From Membranipora membranacea (Eukaryota > Bryozoa > Gymnolaemata > Cheilostomatida > Membraniporidae): a stretch of DNA of 64,000 nt. Where the stretch lies: contig OU612070.1 in the NCBI GenBank assembly GCA_914767715.1, positions 8,695,501 to 8,759,500 on the forward strand. The letters run 5' to 3'. Position numbers and translations under genes: made by a program. Of the stretch, positions 47,059 to 58,270 are shown one piece after another (position 1 is the stretch's first letter; each line of letters starts with the position of its first letter). The notes beneath the pieces were generated by a model. That model did not search any database. It saw only the letters and a program-made list of their open reading frames with translations, and had not been told where the DNA came from.

Positions 47059-48274
47059 CGACTAATACGCCATTTACTGGTTAACCCCCAATAAGTTAGA
47101 AACAAACATTTAAGTAAGTACAGTAAGTTGCTGGAGAACAGCATGGGCAGGGCAAGAATTTTATAGGAGGAAATTCGGCCTCGATACTTTAGAAAAGGTG
47201 GAAAGTTTAGCACCAAAGGAGAGGAGTTTATAACGTAACTCCCTTTCGCCAAATACACAGCCCAATAAATTATCAGTTATGTTTAATATAACTTAAGTAG
47301 GCATCTGATTTCCACCTGCCTTGAACCTCTATCTGAGTTGCGGTCCATCCTCTCTTTCTAGCCCAAGTAGCCCCTCCATGACGGAAACAGTGCGGTCTGA
47401 GCTTTGACTTTATCCCCGCTCGACCAGCTACATACTGTAATATTTTCCCATACTCCTGGGCGGAGACATCAAAGAGTGGCGACTCAGGGAGTCTATGCCC
47501 AAACAAATCCAGGTATTGCTGTAGCAACAGCACTGGTTTCAAGGGTTCGCCGGAGTTGTCAACAAGTTTGACCCTAGCCTCTGTCTTAGAGTGTTTGAAC
47601 GACCTCAGAGTTAAATGACAAGAGGTTTTATCCTTTGACCAATGCACATCTCTGAACAGAAGGTCATGGGAGCTAGCTGTGGTGCAAAACTCTGGTGGTC
47701 GAAGAAACCCGTAAAAAGCTACTGCCATCATGCAGCGAAATTGGCACGCAACTCTAGGAGCAAGTATTTCAGCTGCCCTGTTAAGTCTGAGCAGATGACT
47801 GGAAGACACTGCAGTTTTCGTGCCTGCTGTAGACTCATTCCTAAACCCTTTCAGCAGCATCTTGAGTCTTTCTGAGTCAAGGGATACTTTTAGGTCTCAC
47901 TTGCGAAAAAGAATGGCGTGGGGCGGAGATGTGAGTCAGTACTGTACTGTAAGCAAGGCCCTCTTTCTTCAGATGTGCAATCCACAACTCCACAGAAGAT
48001 TTACAGGCTTCTGTCTGGTAAGAAAGGCCCATGCCATCACAGAACTTTTTGAATTTGTTAAAATATTTTTCATAAATCTTTGCAGACGCCGGGCATACTG
48101 ACGCATCGATCAGCCTGTCCACTTCTTCTTCAAGTTCTACAAAAAGAAGAGGAAAGAATTGAATGTATCATTAAATGTACAGATACTTAATTTATAAGGT
48201 CAAGAAGAAACTAATTTAACCCTCACCACGGGTGAAGAAATGCCCTGCTGACAAGGGACGACTAATACGTCATT
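47059..48274 (-). mobile_element. tyrosine-recombinase mobile element between 16-bp direct repeats
   Basis: The sequence CGACTAATACGCCATT at 47059-47074 recurs with one mismatch at 48259-48274, exactly 1,200 bases apart. The recombinase frame lies between them on the minus strand. Short direct repeats around a tyrosine recombinase are expected of Crypton-type elements or of circular-intermediate integration; DIRS elements would also carry a reverse transcriptase, and none is seen. Whether the repeats are true ends is inferred. Confidence 0.6.
47273..48136 (-). pseudogene. tyrosine recombinase/integrase, frameshifted
   Basis: The catalytic frame (47273-47860) keeps the full active-site series: Arg in FYGFLRPPEF, Lys in RSFKHSKTEA, H-x-x-R in PHCFRHGGAT, Trp in QGRWKSDA and the nucleophile Tyr in YLSYIKHN at the C-terminus. 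The N-terminal core-binding (SAM-like) part (ASAKIYEKYFNKFKKF, SSVELWIAHLKKEGLAYSTV) is in another frame (47877-48136). A single extra A in an AAAA run near 47883-47892 can account for the shift. A strong 3' splice site (polypyrimidine tract then TAG) precedes the N-terminal part at 48137, so an upstream exon once existed. Such proteins, often labelled XerD-like, are common in invertebrate genomes. It acts by site-specific strand exchange. Confidence 0.85.
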
Positions 48275-49880
48275 GCGATAACTAATTTTCAGTTATAACA
48301 CAGTACTGTGTTATTAAATAACTGAGCTTTGTCACATTGCTCAAGAAAAAATGAGTTCTTTAGGTGTAAAAAACTCTGTATATTACTACTTACACCCACT
48401 ACATCATTAAATTTAACACCTGGATTATTCTGCACTGAGAGTGGCTGAGCGGTTAGAGTGAGGCCCGAGTACAAATTCAGGTGAGGCCAGATTAAAAAAA
48501 GATAGGAGGAGCATGGGAAGGACCTCTTACTTTTTATAACATATATGAATATACCACAATTATAACATGTTTGTTGCGCTATATTCTATGGCTGTATTCA
48601 CTGAGAAAAATTGTGGGGGGAGATCTGCCACGTAGTAGGACAACAATACTCAGGCTGTACTTCATATGTGGTATGGAAAGGACAGCCATTTCAATTTGCA
48701 CTTATAGAGACATCGCCAATTGGCCATCTATCATAAACTCAATCGACAACTTGAGTGTATGTCATCCACACCCCTGAAGCATTTATGATCGTGGCATTTC
48801 TAGTTAGTTTTATCAGCTGTTGGTATACATGACAAATATCGGGTACCTGGTACAATGCCTAAAATTACTGCTGTGACTCAGGCAAATTTGCGCTTATTGA
48901 GTTCCTGCTCAACAAGCACAAATATGCTTGTGAGGCAGCAGTGGTTTAAAACAAAAATATCCTCAAAGTATTATTTGGAGCTTTAAAATATTAATTATGG
49001 TTTTTTTGCAGCGAGAAGCCAAAATTTTGTTACAACATGCATAGTTTGTCTCATCTTCCTCTCATAATAGAAAAGTTGTGCAATTCTAGTTTACAGTGCC
49101 AAATACTTCATCATGGTTTATTTTGTCATAAACAATCATAAAAGACAAAAAAATCAAACTACCATAATTTTATGATATCATGTTGATCTAACTAGTCTGA
49201 CATAATCCTTTTATCCTTGGTTGATTTTAATGACGCCAAATTGAGTACTTATTGGATTTCAGCTCACTTTTTTATCTTCTGAATATGACAACACTCTGCC
49301 CTGAATTGTGAGCAAAATAGTTTAGGTTGGCAATAATTCTTAACGGCAATGTTCTTACTATTTATTTGTTGCTGATATTTTATGATATAAGAAACATGTA
49401 CTGGAATTATAAAAATTTTGAGTCTAGAAATATCTGCTAAACCTGAATTACTGTAATAGTTTGTCAGTTCATAATTGCAAGGTTTATGGTCAGGCCTGGA
49501 CATCTTCTTTTTGAAATTGATCAATTCTATTTTTTCTAATACAGATCAGCTTAAAATTTTAAAGTTAATTTTGGTAATTTGAACTTAGAATTGATAGCAA
49601 CACCTATTAATTTATATTCAAATGAAAGGTAGAAGTTTTGCTAATACAAAATAGCAAAACAGCATAATACAACAAAAGACAGAATGACTCACAAAAACCA
49701 GGCTTCCTTATTCTATCCATATCATAGGTTGGGAGAAAATTTACAGATATGGTTAAGGTATGAAGATCAAAATTATTGCAGGACCAGCTCTTGCGATTGT
49801 TTATTAATTTTGATATTCATGTATCACATAGTTTGGCTAAACATACGCTCAGAAGAAGCCAAACTCTTGGCAAGCTTGGA
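48275..49880. other. intergenic region before the peptide cluster
   Basis: About 1.6 kb with a SINE-like sequence (48435-48495) and otherwise AT-rich DNA. No gene is supported. Confidence 0.4.
48435..48495 (+). repeat. tRNA-derived SINE-like sequence
   Basis: GTGGCTGAGCGGTTAGAG is a good match to the A-box end of a Ser/Leu-type tRNA gene. It is followed after about 30 bases by a degraded B box (GAGTACAAATTCAG) and GTGAGGCCAGATT, shared with the sequence at about 46932-46944. It is too short and degraded for a tRNA gene. Confidence 0.5.
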
Positions 49881-50495
49881 CTTTTTGCACAGATAATACT
49901 TTTGCTCACCAGGATTAAGGGGTGGGTGTCAGTGATGTAATGTATCCAGTGACTGCCAGCTCAAGATCAGAAGTGTCCAGTGATTTAATTTTCAAGATCT
50001 ATGATGACATTGATTGATGGTATTTAATTTTTTTTTATTTCATCACTGCCTGTTTACCTGGTAATGATTTTATGTCCGATTCCGCAAAAGGTTATTTTTT
50101 GCAAGTTTTTTTATTTGAGATCCATGTCATGCAGGGGTTTTAATACTCCATAGTTATGACTCGATAAACCACCTGATATGATGGATTAGTGACTTATCGT
50201 ATAGTCTTTCTCTTGTCATTCTAGAGTGTTTTCTCCTCTGTTTGTATGGTTGTTCCCTGGATTCGAAAGCAAAAACTTGACAATGTTCATGGGTTGTTTT
50301 TTGCTTTTTTCATGACATCACAATAGTGAGTTATATCATGGTTAGAGAAAGTATTTAAACAGAGTGCATGCAACGGCTTCTATCAAAACCAAATTGAAAG
50401 AGCTTATCTTAAGACAACACTGGCCAGCATAATAAAGCAACAAATCTACTCATACAATTATTGACGGCTCACAACCTGACAAACTTCACTTCAAA
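49880..50495 (+). promoter_or_regulatory. promoter module A of the small-peptide cluster
   Basis: This is the first of five related upstream regions. It contains a diverged TTTGCACAGATAATACTTTTGCTC block (near 49885), a CATTCTAGAGTGTTTTC block (50218-50234), a CRE-like TGACATCA at 50323-50330 and a TATTTAAA box at 50352-50359, 137-144 bases above the ATG. It leads to an intact gene copy. Confidence 0.6.
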
Positions 50496-50896
50496 ATGGA
50501 TATTCTTCGTTACTTCATATTTCTTGTGCTTCTTACTGTACTGATTCAACCAGCAAATGGTGAGTAGTCCACGACTCAGCTATTGATTCTTCAACATGAC
50601 ATCCTCTTGGATTTAACCACATTGTCATTGCAGCCTGTGTATCATGAAAGTCTGTTCTGGGAAGGAGACTTGACTTGATGGGTGTGCTCTTTGAGAATTC
50701 AAAACTGTATTAGAATATTTGTGCCTTTACATTAACACTGTAACTTGTATCGACAATAGTCTTTTCAAATATCTTATACTCGTATACTTATTTTTTGTCA
50801 GGTATCGGCTGGCCTTATGTAATTCCTATCCTCTGGATCACAGATTTCTGCTCACACATGTTGGCAACTCACTCGATGGGAGGCACCAATCACTAA
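50496..50896 (+). CDS. small predicted secreted peptide, copy 1
   Basis: Two exons, 50496-50559 and 50802-50896, joined by a phase-1 GT-AG intron, give 52 aa. Exon 1 encodes a classic signal peptide (MDILRYFIFLVLLTVLIQPA) with likely cleavage around the Ala-Asn-Gly at its end. Exon 2 encodes a 30-residue hydrophobic tail beginning IGWPYVIPILWITDF and ending in TAA. Copies at 55.3 kb and 60.3 kb have the same exon lengths, intron phase and stop position, and many of the differences in this copy are synonymous or conservative. It has a single Cys and no dibasic site. The family is unknown to me: it could be a secreted peptide, or a tiny membrane protein if the second hydrophobic stretch inserts. 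A host-defence or signalling role would be a guess. Confidence 0.72.
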
Positions 50897-52560
50897 ACTA
50901 CCTACCTTTCAGCTTTACTCTCTCCAAATAATCAAACTGTGATATTTTATTTACACTTTTACTATGTTGGACAATCGCTTAATTTTAGAATCCTCAAACA
51001 AATTTTATTTACAAAATATGGAAAGCAAAATTCTAGCTTCATTGCTGTAGTTGAGTAACTCTGAATTTTAGTGGCATTCTGTGTTTATTGACTATGCAAT
51101 CAGTTCTTCATTGTGAACTTTAAAGTAAAATGTAGAAAAAGCTTTTAGTTTCGATCATCAGTAGGCACTCATTTGCCTTTCTCAATAGCAGAACTCATAA
51201 TTTGTCACATCTTTGTTTCTATGGTTTTTCATCACAACTTGTATTCTAGCCTTTCGCTCATTGGTATCATCTGCCTCTTTACAGCAATTATGGTCGTGCG
51301 TTCCTTTTCAACTTCAAAATTTTAATTTTTCTTAACCAGTTATCTGTTTTACAATAAACTGTGCGACAGAATATTAAATTTTAATAACCACTTGCATAAA
51401 TAAAACTTGAAAAAACCAGGGAGTTGTACAAGATATGGCTTGAATAGGATTAACATTGGATATTCTCTACTCAAAGAAATATAAAACATGTAAGCCTCGA
51501 ACGGTTTGCATGTACATATAAAGAAACACATTAAGTTTCTGAATGTGTTTAGGAAGGGCAAAAAATTGTTCGAAATCTATAGATCGAGTCTATAGCCGAA
51601 ACAGTAACCTATTTTGGACATAATTATTTCTACCGTTGAAAAATTTTGTGAATAATATATCAAAGCAATCGGTGATTGTTTTTTTGTAGGTGGAATCGTT
51701 ATCAGCTTATGATCAACCTGGGTGGGTTTTTCATGATGCAAAAAACAAGTAAATATTGAGTGGTTAAGCGTGATAGATAATCTTCTTATTCTATCGTGTG
51801 AGATTTTCAAACCAGCGTGTTTAATCCGTTTCTAATCAATCAATTATGACAAAACATGTCATAACATGCAAAAAAGAAGAAACAAGAACTAATAGTTTTA
51901 TTGGTTCGGATGTTTCTCCATGCAAAAGTACCCCTGATCATTCTGCAGACAGGATTAATGCTTGGTTTCCGACTTCAGATCAGAGCATTGTGCCCTACGA
52001 TAGGTATGGTATGATATATATCTTCAAATAAATTTGAGACATGGGTACAGTTCCAAGATATTGCAGTCAAATAAGGGCACATAAAATAATAGGAAATAGT
52101 CAGGGTATGCTGGCAGCAGCAGAGTGGTGTGTTGACTGGTAAGAATTATCCAACACATAATCACCGAAGAGACCACTGAATCTTGACCCAAATCATTCAG
52201 AATTTACCGCCATATATCCAGACCGGTCAAACCAACCCAACCAACCATTCAACATCAACCATCATCTAGCGTCAACACAGCTGCGATGAAAATTGAAATT
52301 ACCAAGGGAAATTAGATATATGAATAAAAGCTAAGTCAGAGGACATCAGTGTAGTTTGTGCAGTTTAGTGTCAGCAAACTGATATATGTTACAAAATTTG
52401 CCTCAAATTAAGCAATCAATGGTTACTGCTGGTGTATCTTGTCAACACAAACCATTTGCAAAATTTTAAAAAGTGATTGCAACTAATGTGATTTAAATCC
52501 TGACTGTAAAGAAAGGCCATATAGCGAACATGTTGCCCTAATCCACAAACACATAAATAA
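50897..52560. other. 3' flank of peptide copy 1
   Basis: No gene is supported. A segment near 51700-51830 (CAACCTGGGTGGGTTTTTC and GATAATCTTCTTATTCTAT) resembles parts of the flanks of the other units and an inverted piece near 63285-63310, so it belongs to the repeated unit. Confidence 0.4.
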
Positions 52561-53450
52561 GTACATCACTGGTATTTTGGTAGGCTGATCACATGAACAT
52601 TGTATCAACTTATTTTGATGACCATGCATATACATGGGGGATGCAGCATCAAACATAATTTTACTGAATTATCACCCCAGAGTGTAAATTTGAGACATAA
52701 TGTATGGGTATTTCAAGTAGTGTGGTAGGGTAGTCATGCCACTGTGACTTTTTTTGTTATGTAAGATATCTGTCTAGATACTATGACCCAATCCTTAGTA
52801 CTCTTGGTAATAAAAATCATTGACACATTGTATTTTTTGCACAGTGTAATACTTTTGCTCTGGGTGTTGTCTCATAAACATATCTGTTGCGTAATACATC
52901 CAATGACAGCATGGTTCAAGACCTCCCGTGTCCATCAAGCTGTTTTCTTTCAATTTTATGATAACAATGATTGATATTAAAGTGTTTTTATATTTCATCA
53001 TTGTTCGAGTGTCTGGTAAAAGCTCTGCAAAAGTATTTTTTAGGGGCCGAACGGAGTGCTGCCTCCCCTAGAAATAATAACTAAATAATCCATTCCAGAA
53101 TCAGTTTAAGAAGAAGCCCAATTAGGAGTTTTACTTCCCCCAGACCAAACAGGTGGAGTGTGCAAGATTCCATCTGGTGTTGCTTCCCATCTAGGTTTAT
53201 TACCTCCCCTATGGTTTATTCCTAACTACCGCCCTGCAAACTCAATAGTTCGCAGGGATTTTTATGCAGAACATTGCAAGTATGCTATAATCCACCTGAA
53301 ATGATTGATGACTTGTGAATTATCCATTAGTAATTCCTATGTCATTCTAGAGTGTTTTCCTTTCTGCTTGCAGGGTGTTCCCTGGCTTAGAAGGCAAAAA
53401 CTGGAAAATATTCACTGATTGTTTTAGCCCAGTGATGACATCACAATACT
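52561..53450 (+). promoter_or_regulatory. promoter module B, gene body deleted
   Basis: The full upstream module is present: the GTAATACTTTTGCTCTGGGTG block (52846-52866), TCATTCTAGAGTGTTTTCC (53342-53360), CCCTGGCTTAGAAGGCAAAA and the TGATGACATCA site at 53433-53443. At about 53455 the sequence jumps to DNA that in unit C lies downstream of the gene (compare 53455-54240 with 56120-56830). The TATA box, both exons and the intron are gone, as from a deletion between units. Confidence 0.65.
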
Positions 53451-54240
53451 GAATAACTACCTCAACACAATCATGTATTTTGCTAGAGTTCTGTCTTCTA
53501 TTTATATATCGGCACAGGTGACCATGCTCACCTAGCTTCAAGCTGCTTTTTTATGGCAGCAAGTTTTTTTCGATCTCTCTTTTTTCGGCTTTTGTTTTGT
53601 AATTTCAAAGTCTTGATACCAGGCTAAAATGTCTTAGCAATAAAGCAGTTCTTCCCAAGTACTAAAAACATAATAGCATCTTAGCTGTTTTGGCTTCAAT
53701 TTCAGTCCCTATGTGATAAAGGCAAGACATTAGGAATATAAAGAAACTTAAATGTGTAAGCTTGTTACCTTGTAACTACAAAAAGTAGTCATCAAATCGT
53801 ATGGAGTTGCGCCAAAAAGAGGAATGATGGTGAAGAGATCAGCTAGGATAGAAAAACAAACTAGTTTGTAGTTCATTCATGATTGAAAGCTAATTGACTT
53901 GGATGTCAGTTTGATTATTTTGCAAAAAAACCGTTCCGGATGCAAAAATTACTAAACAGGACACTAGGTGTGGTATCTAATGCAATCAGCTAATCTTCTT
54001 ATGACATGGTAACATTTTCAAGCGTTTAACATTATTCTGTGGAAGTATTTAAAATAACAGTAATGATGTATGAAGTTAAAAATCATTAGGTTCTTTACTC
54101 ATCTCGCTATGCAGACGTGACTGATTAATTTTAGGGTCCGAATTCCAAGCAAAAAGCAATGTTGCAATGTTTCAAGCAAAGCAATTATTTGGGCACAATG
54201 TCAGTATCTTTTCTTGGAATATTGGTTTTGTGGTCAATCT
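53450..54240. repeat. 3'-flank repeat, unit B copy
   Basis: Matches 56120-56830 over most of its length, including GTGGTATCTAATG, TTCAAGCGTTTAACATTA, TCTGTGGAAGTATTT, AATTCCAAGCAAA and TTATTTGGGCACAATGTCA. Divergence is moderate with small indels, so the duplication is not recent. Confidence 0.75.
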
Positions 54241-54259
54241 TGTTGTTAGTTTGTTATTT

Positions 54260-55327
54260 CGGTAGGCTTATCACATGAACGTGTGCATCAGTCAATATTG
54301 AAGACCATGCATATATATGGTGAATGCAGCATCAAACACAATGTTATATATCAATGGATATTTGAGTTATAATGTATGACGTGTTTCAAGTAGTGTGGTA
54401 CGGATAGATAGTCATACCACTGTGACGTTTTGTGTTATATAATATGTGTCTGGATGCTATGACCCAGTACCTTAGTACTCTTGGTAATAAAAATCATTAA
54501 CACATTGTATTTTTTGCACAGTGTAATACTTTTGCTCTGGGTGTTGTCTCATAAACATATCTGTTGCGTAATACATCCGATGACAGCTGGCTCCAGACCT
54601 CCCTTGTCAATCAAGCTGTTTTCTTTTAAATTCTATGATAACTATGATATGATAACAATGATTGATATTTGAGTTGGATTTTTTTATATTTCATCACTGT
54701 TCAAGTGCTTGGTAATGGTTTTAAGTCTAGTTCTGCAAAAGTCTTATCCCTGGCAAGCACGGCTTGTAGTTCTAGGGGTGGAAGGGAAGCACCATCTCTC
54801 CTTGAAGCTAACTAAAATGGTATAATATTACTATAAATGAATATAAGTGAAAAAAAGATCATTGGGCTTTCCCTTGCCCCGAAATCCAACAGGAGGAGTT
54901 GCAACACCCCATCTGATGATGTTTTACATCCTCCACGATAATTACCTCCCCTATGATTTTTTAAACTAAGGCCCTGCAAATTCAAAGGTTTGCAGGGATT
55001 TTTATGCGGAACATCGCAAATATGCTACAATCCACCTGACATGATTGATGACTTTTGTATTATCCATAAGTGATTCCTATGTCATTCTAGAGTGTTTTCC
55101 TATATGCTTGCAGGGTGTTCCCTGGCTTAGAAGGCAAAAACTGGATAATATTCACTGATTGTTTTTGCTCAGTGATGACATCGCAATACTGAATAACACA
55201 ATGAGGGTATATAAAATACTGGTCTTACTGAGAACTGACATACAACTGCTTGCACCAGAACTGTCAAGGGCTTCTCTAAATCATTACTTTATTCAGCAAA
55301 ACAAACATTACACAGATTATTAACAAC
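54260..55327 (+). promoter_or_regulatory. promoter module C
   Basis: Repeats module B from its start (ATCACATGAAC, CCATGCATATATATGG, CTTAGTACTCTTGGTAATAA) through TCATTCTAGAGTGTTTTCC (55082-55100), a TGATGACATCG site (55173-55183) and a TATATAAAA box at 55208-55216. The 5' UTR that follows (GAGAACTGACATACAACTGC) matches that of module E on the other strand. Confidence 0.65.
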
Positions 55328-55713
55328 ATAGATACTATCAGATACTTCCTCATTCTTGTTGTGTTCCTAGCAATCATCCAGCCTGCCGATGGTGAGTAAA
55401 TTATCTTTCTAAGTCTTGAAGTTGACTCTAAACGCGTTTGCTATCCTCAACTGTGGTTAAAACCTCAAGTTATAATTTGTATGCAAGTATAATACTCTCT
55501 GCACTGACATACATTCAAACTTCAGACCTGTGGATTCCAAATGCTGGATTCACTTTGTTGCATTATTATATCATTTATATGTCCTATATTCTAATCATTA
55601 TTCCTCTACATTTTTCAGCTATTGGCTTTGCAGTAGTGATTCATTTCTTGTGGATTACCGAATTCTTCTCGCTTTCACTGGCCTCTCACTCGATGAGCGG
55701 GATACATCTCTGA
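55328..55713 (+). pseudogene. small secreted peptide, copy 2, start codon lost
   Basis: Same structure as copies 1 and 3: exon 1 at 55328-55391, phase-1 intron, exon 2 at 55619-55713 ending TGA. The first codon reads ATA where the others have ATG, and no in-frame ATG lies between it and the upstream stop at 55277. The remaining signal sequence (DTIRYFLILVVFLAIIQPA) and 30-residue tail (IGFAVVIHFLWITEFFS..) are intact, and promoter and TATA box are present. It may be a fresh pseudogene, use a near-cognate start, or reflect an assembly error. A longer overlapping frame in another register (to 55898) is open but inconsistent with the intron phase. Confidence 0.65.
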
Positions 55714-57860
55714 AATCTCTGATCCACTACTTCATCAAGATTCTTCTGTGCACAGCTGTGATACTTTTGATACTGTTATACTCCATGAACACTCGGATCC
55801 AGAAATCCCTTCAGGAACAACTCTCTATAGAGGCTTTATATAAATCTTTGCACAATAAGTTTGATACTCTCCTCATAACACTACTGAGCTCATTTTAAGT
55901 GTATATGGTAATACCAGGAAGTTTACTCCTGGGTTATGCAAGTCAGACAATCTCTTCAATTATATTTAAACATACATATGGTGCTATACACATCACACTG
56001 CCTACCTCAATCTATAATATTTTAGTGGCTTTCCACTCATACTCTTTGGTCTATCAGACCATTTAGTTTTACAGCAAAAGTTAGACTCAATTTACAATCA
56101 GGGACTGTCCAATTATATTTCTACCTCAATTCAATCATTTATTTTGCTAGTGTTTTGTTTTCTATTTTGATATCACCACAAGTGACCATGTTAAGCTACC
56201 ATCAATCTGCAATTCAATAGTAGTGAGAGAATATCCAATCTTACTTTTTTTTACTTCTGTTTTGTAATTTGGCAGTCTTTGATACCAGCTAACATGTCTT
56301 AGCAATACAATGGGATTATAAAAAAAACTTACATTCACTGTGTAAACGTGTTACCCTGTAACTACAAAAAAAGGAGACATCAAAGTGAAGGGTGTTGTTC
56401 TAAATTCATAGTGATAGCGATTAGATCGGTTATATAGATAATTAGATCGGCTATGATAAAATAACAAGCTGATTTTTGTCCATTCATGATTAAAGCTGAT
56501 TAACTTGGGTGTCAGTTTGAATTTGCAAAAAAACATTCCAGATGCAAAAAAATACAAGACAGAACAATAGGCGTGGTATCTAATGGCGATAAGCTTATCT
56601 TCTTATTAGATGGTAACATGTTCAAGCGTTTAACATTAATCTGTGGAAGTATTTGAAGAAACAACTGATGTATGACGTATAAAATCATTAGGTGCTTTAC
56701 TCATTCTGCTTTGAGGACGTGACTGGTTCGTTTTGAAGTTTAAATTCCAAGCAAAGAGCAAGGATACAATTTTTCAAGCAAAGCAGTTATTTGGGCACAA
56801 TGTCACCTCTTTCCTTGGAAAAATGGTTTACTGAACCTCCAGCAGCATTTTATATCTGCATTATTGTGTAAATCCATCAAATATCCAGTCTCTCTATCCA
56901 ATTAGATAATTTAATTCAGCAGTATACGCATCAAGTAACTGTGTATCCTCTCTCCCAGATAGCTGACTAAGCTGACCAACAGTCATACCATAAATATTTC
57001 CAAGTTACTTATGATAACTATAACAAATTAGCGGAGGAACATGACATGGAAAAATACTTCTGTTACTGAATAAGCGGCAACAATATGTATGTGCACATAT
57101 TTCCAGTCTTGAAAAATATTTCTGCGTAGTCTACTTTAAAGTGATTTTTGTATAGAAATTGATCAGAAGAATTATTGATGCATTAGAATTTATCACTAGT
57201 GAGCTAGGTTGGGATGAATCTAGGAAGTTTTCCATACCTATTTTATCATAACTCATAAACAATAAATCAGGATGAACCTAGCCCACCTTGTCCAGATTGT
57301 AAGATATCACCCACCCTTGATTCTAGCAGTGTGGGAAAAATATTGTTTTATTTATAAATCCAGGGGCGTTCAGCTAAACATTAACAGTATAAAATGTTTG
57401 TTGTTCTTTTCTCATCCCATTCAGTTTTTTGCCTTGCATAATGCCAAAAATTGTTGCAAAATATGACACATTAAACCTGCTTTTGCGGTTTTGCCTTAAA
57501 TTATGCAATCCTTTGCTACTGACCAAATACCTGAGATTGGTTTATCTTGTCATTGGTTTATGAGAAAAACAAGTAACACCACATGATACACAAACATATT
57601 TGTACAATGAGCTGAATCAAGTAGCTCAGGCAAAAGTGTTTGAAATGACGGCTGAGGAATCCTACCATCATGACTTACTTGCATGACATTGCAAAACCAA
57701 ACAAGAGTACTTGTGATAGATAACCATATCAAACACTGTTACTATCCTATGATTTGAGCATTCCAGGGACAATAGAATAATAACGTACAGTACCTTGACT
57801 CGGTGACCAAATACCTTGTATTAATACAAAAACTTGAATGATCATTTGTAATTTTTAATT
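55714..57860. other. 3' flank of copy 2 and spacer
   Basis: Contains a hairpin with 7-bp-like flanks (55915-55931, homologous to 59742-59759), the 56120-56830 repeat shared with unit B, and the 57430-57560 relic of the 46.4 kb ORF. No active gene is supported. Confidence 0.45.
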
Positions 57861-58270
57861 TTTTGCTCAGTGTAATACTTTTGCTGTGGGTGTTATCTCA
57901 TAAACATTATTGTTACGTAACACATTCCATAGCTCCTGGCTTTGGAGTCCACCTTAGTGTTTTTATATTCTGTGATAGCAATGATTGCTTTGCTCGAAAG
58001 CCCACCCAAGAAGGGATTTATATATCATAATCCACCTGATATGATTGATTGCAGCTTTGTGGGCAAAAAACCCTTCTGGTATTATTGAGAGTGTTTTCCT
58101 ACTGTTTACAGGGTGTTTCCCTAGATTAGAGGGCAAAAACTCGATAAACGTCCATGGAATGTTTTTGCATGGCTATGACATCCGAAGCGTCATAACTATA
58201 GAGGATATATAAGAGTGGTTGTATGGAAAACTGACATACGTCTGTTTCCACCAGAACTGATAAATATTCA
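57861..58270 (+). promoter_or_regulatory. promoter module D, gene body lost
   Basis: Contains TGCTCAGTGTAATACTTTTG (57865-57884), GAGAGTGTTTTCCTACTG, GGGTGTTTCCCTAGATTAGA, TATGACATCC (58174-58183) and a TATATAAG box (58206-58213). The 5' UTR start (ACTGACATACGTCTG, CCACCAGAACTGATAA) is recognisable, but no signal-peptide exon follows. Confidence 0.6.
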
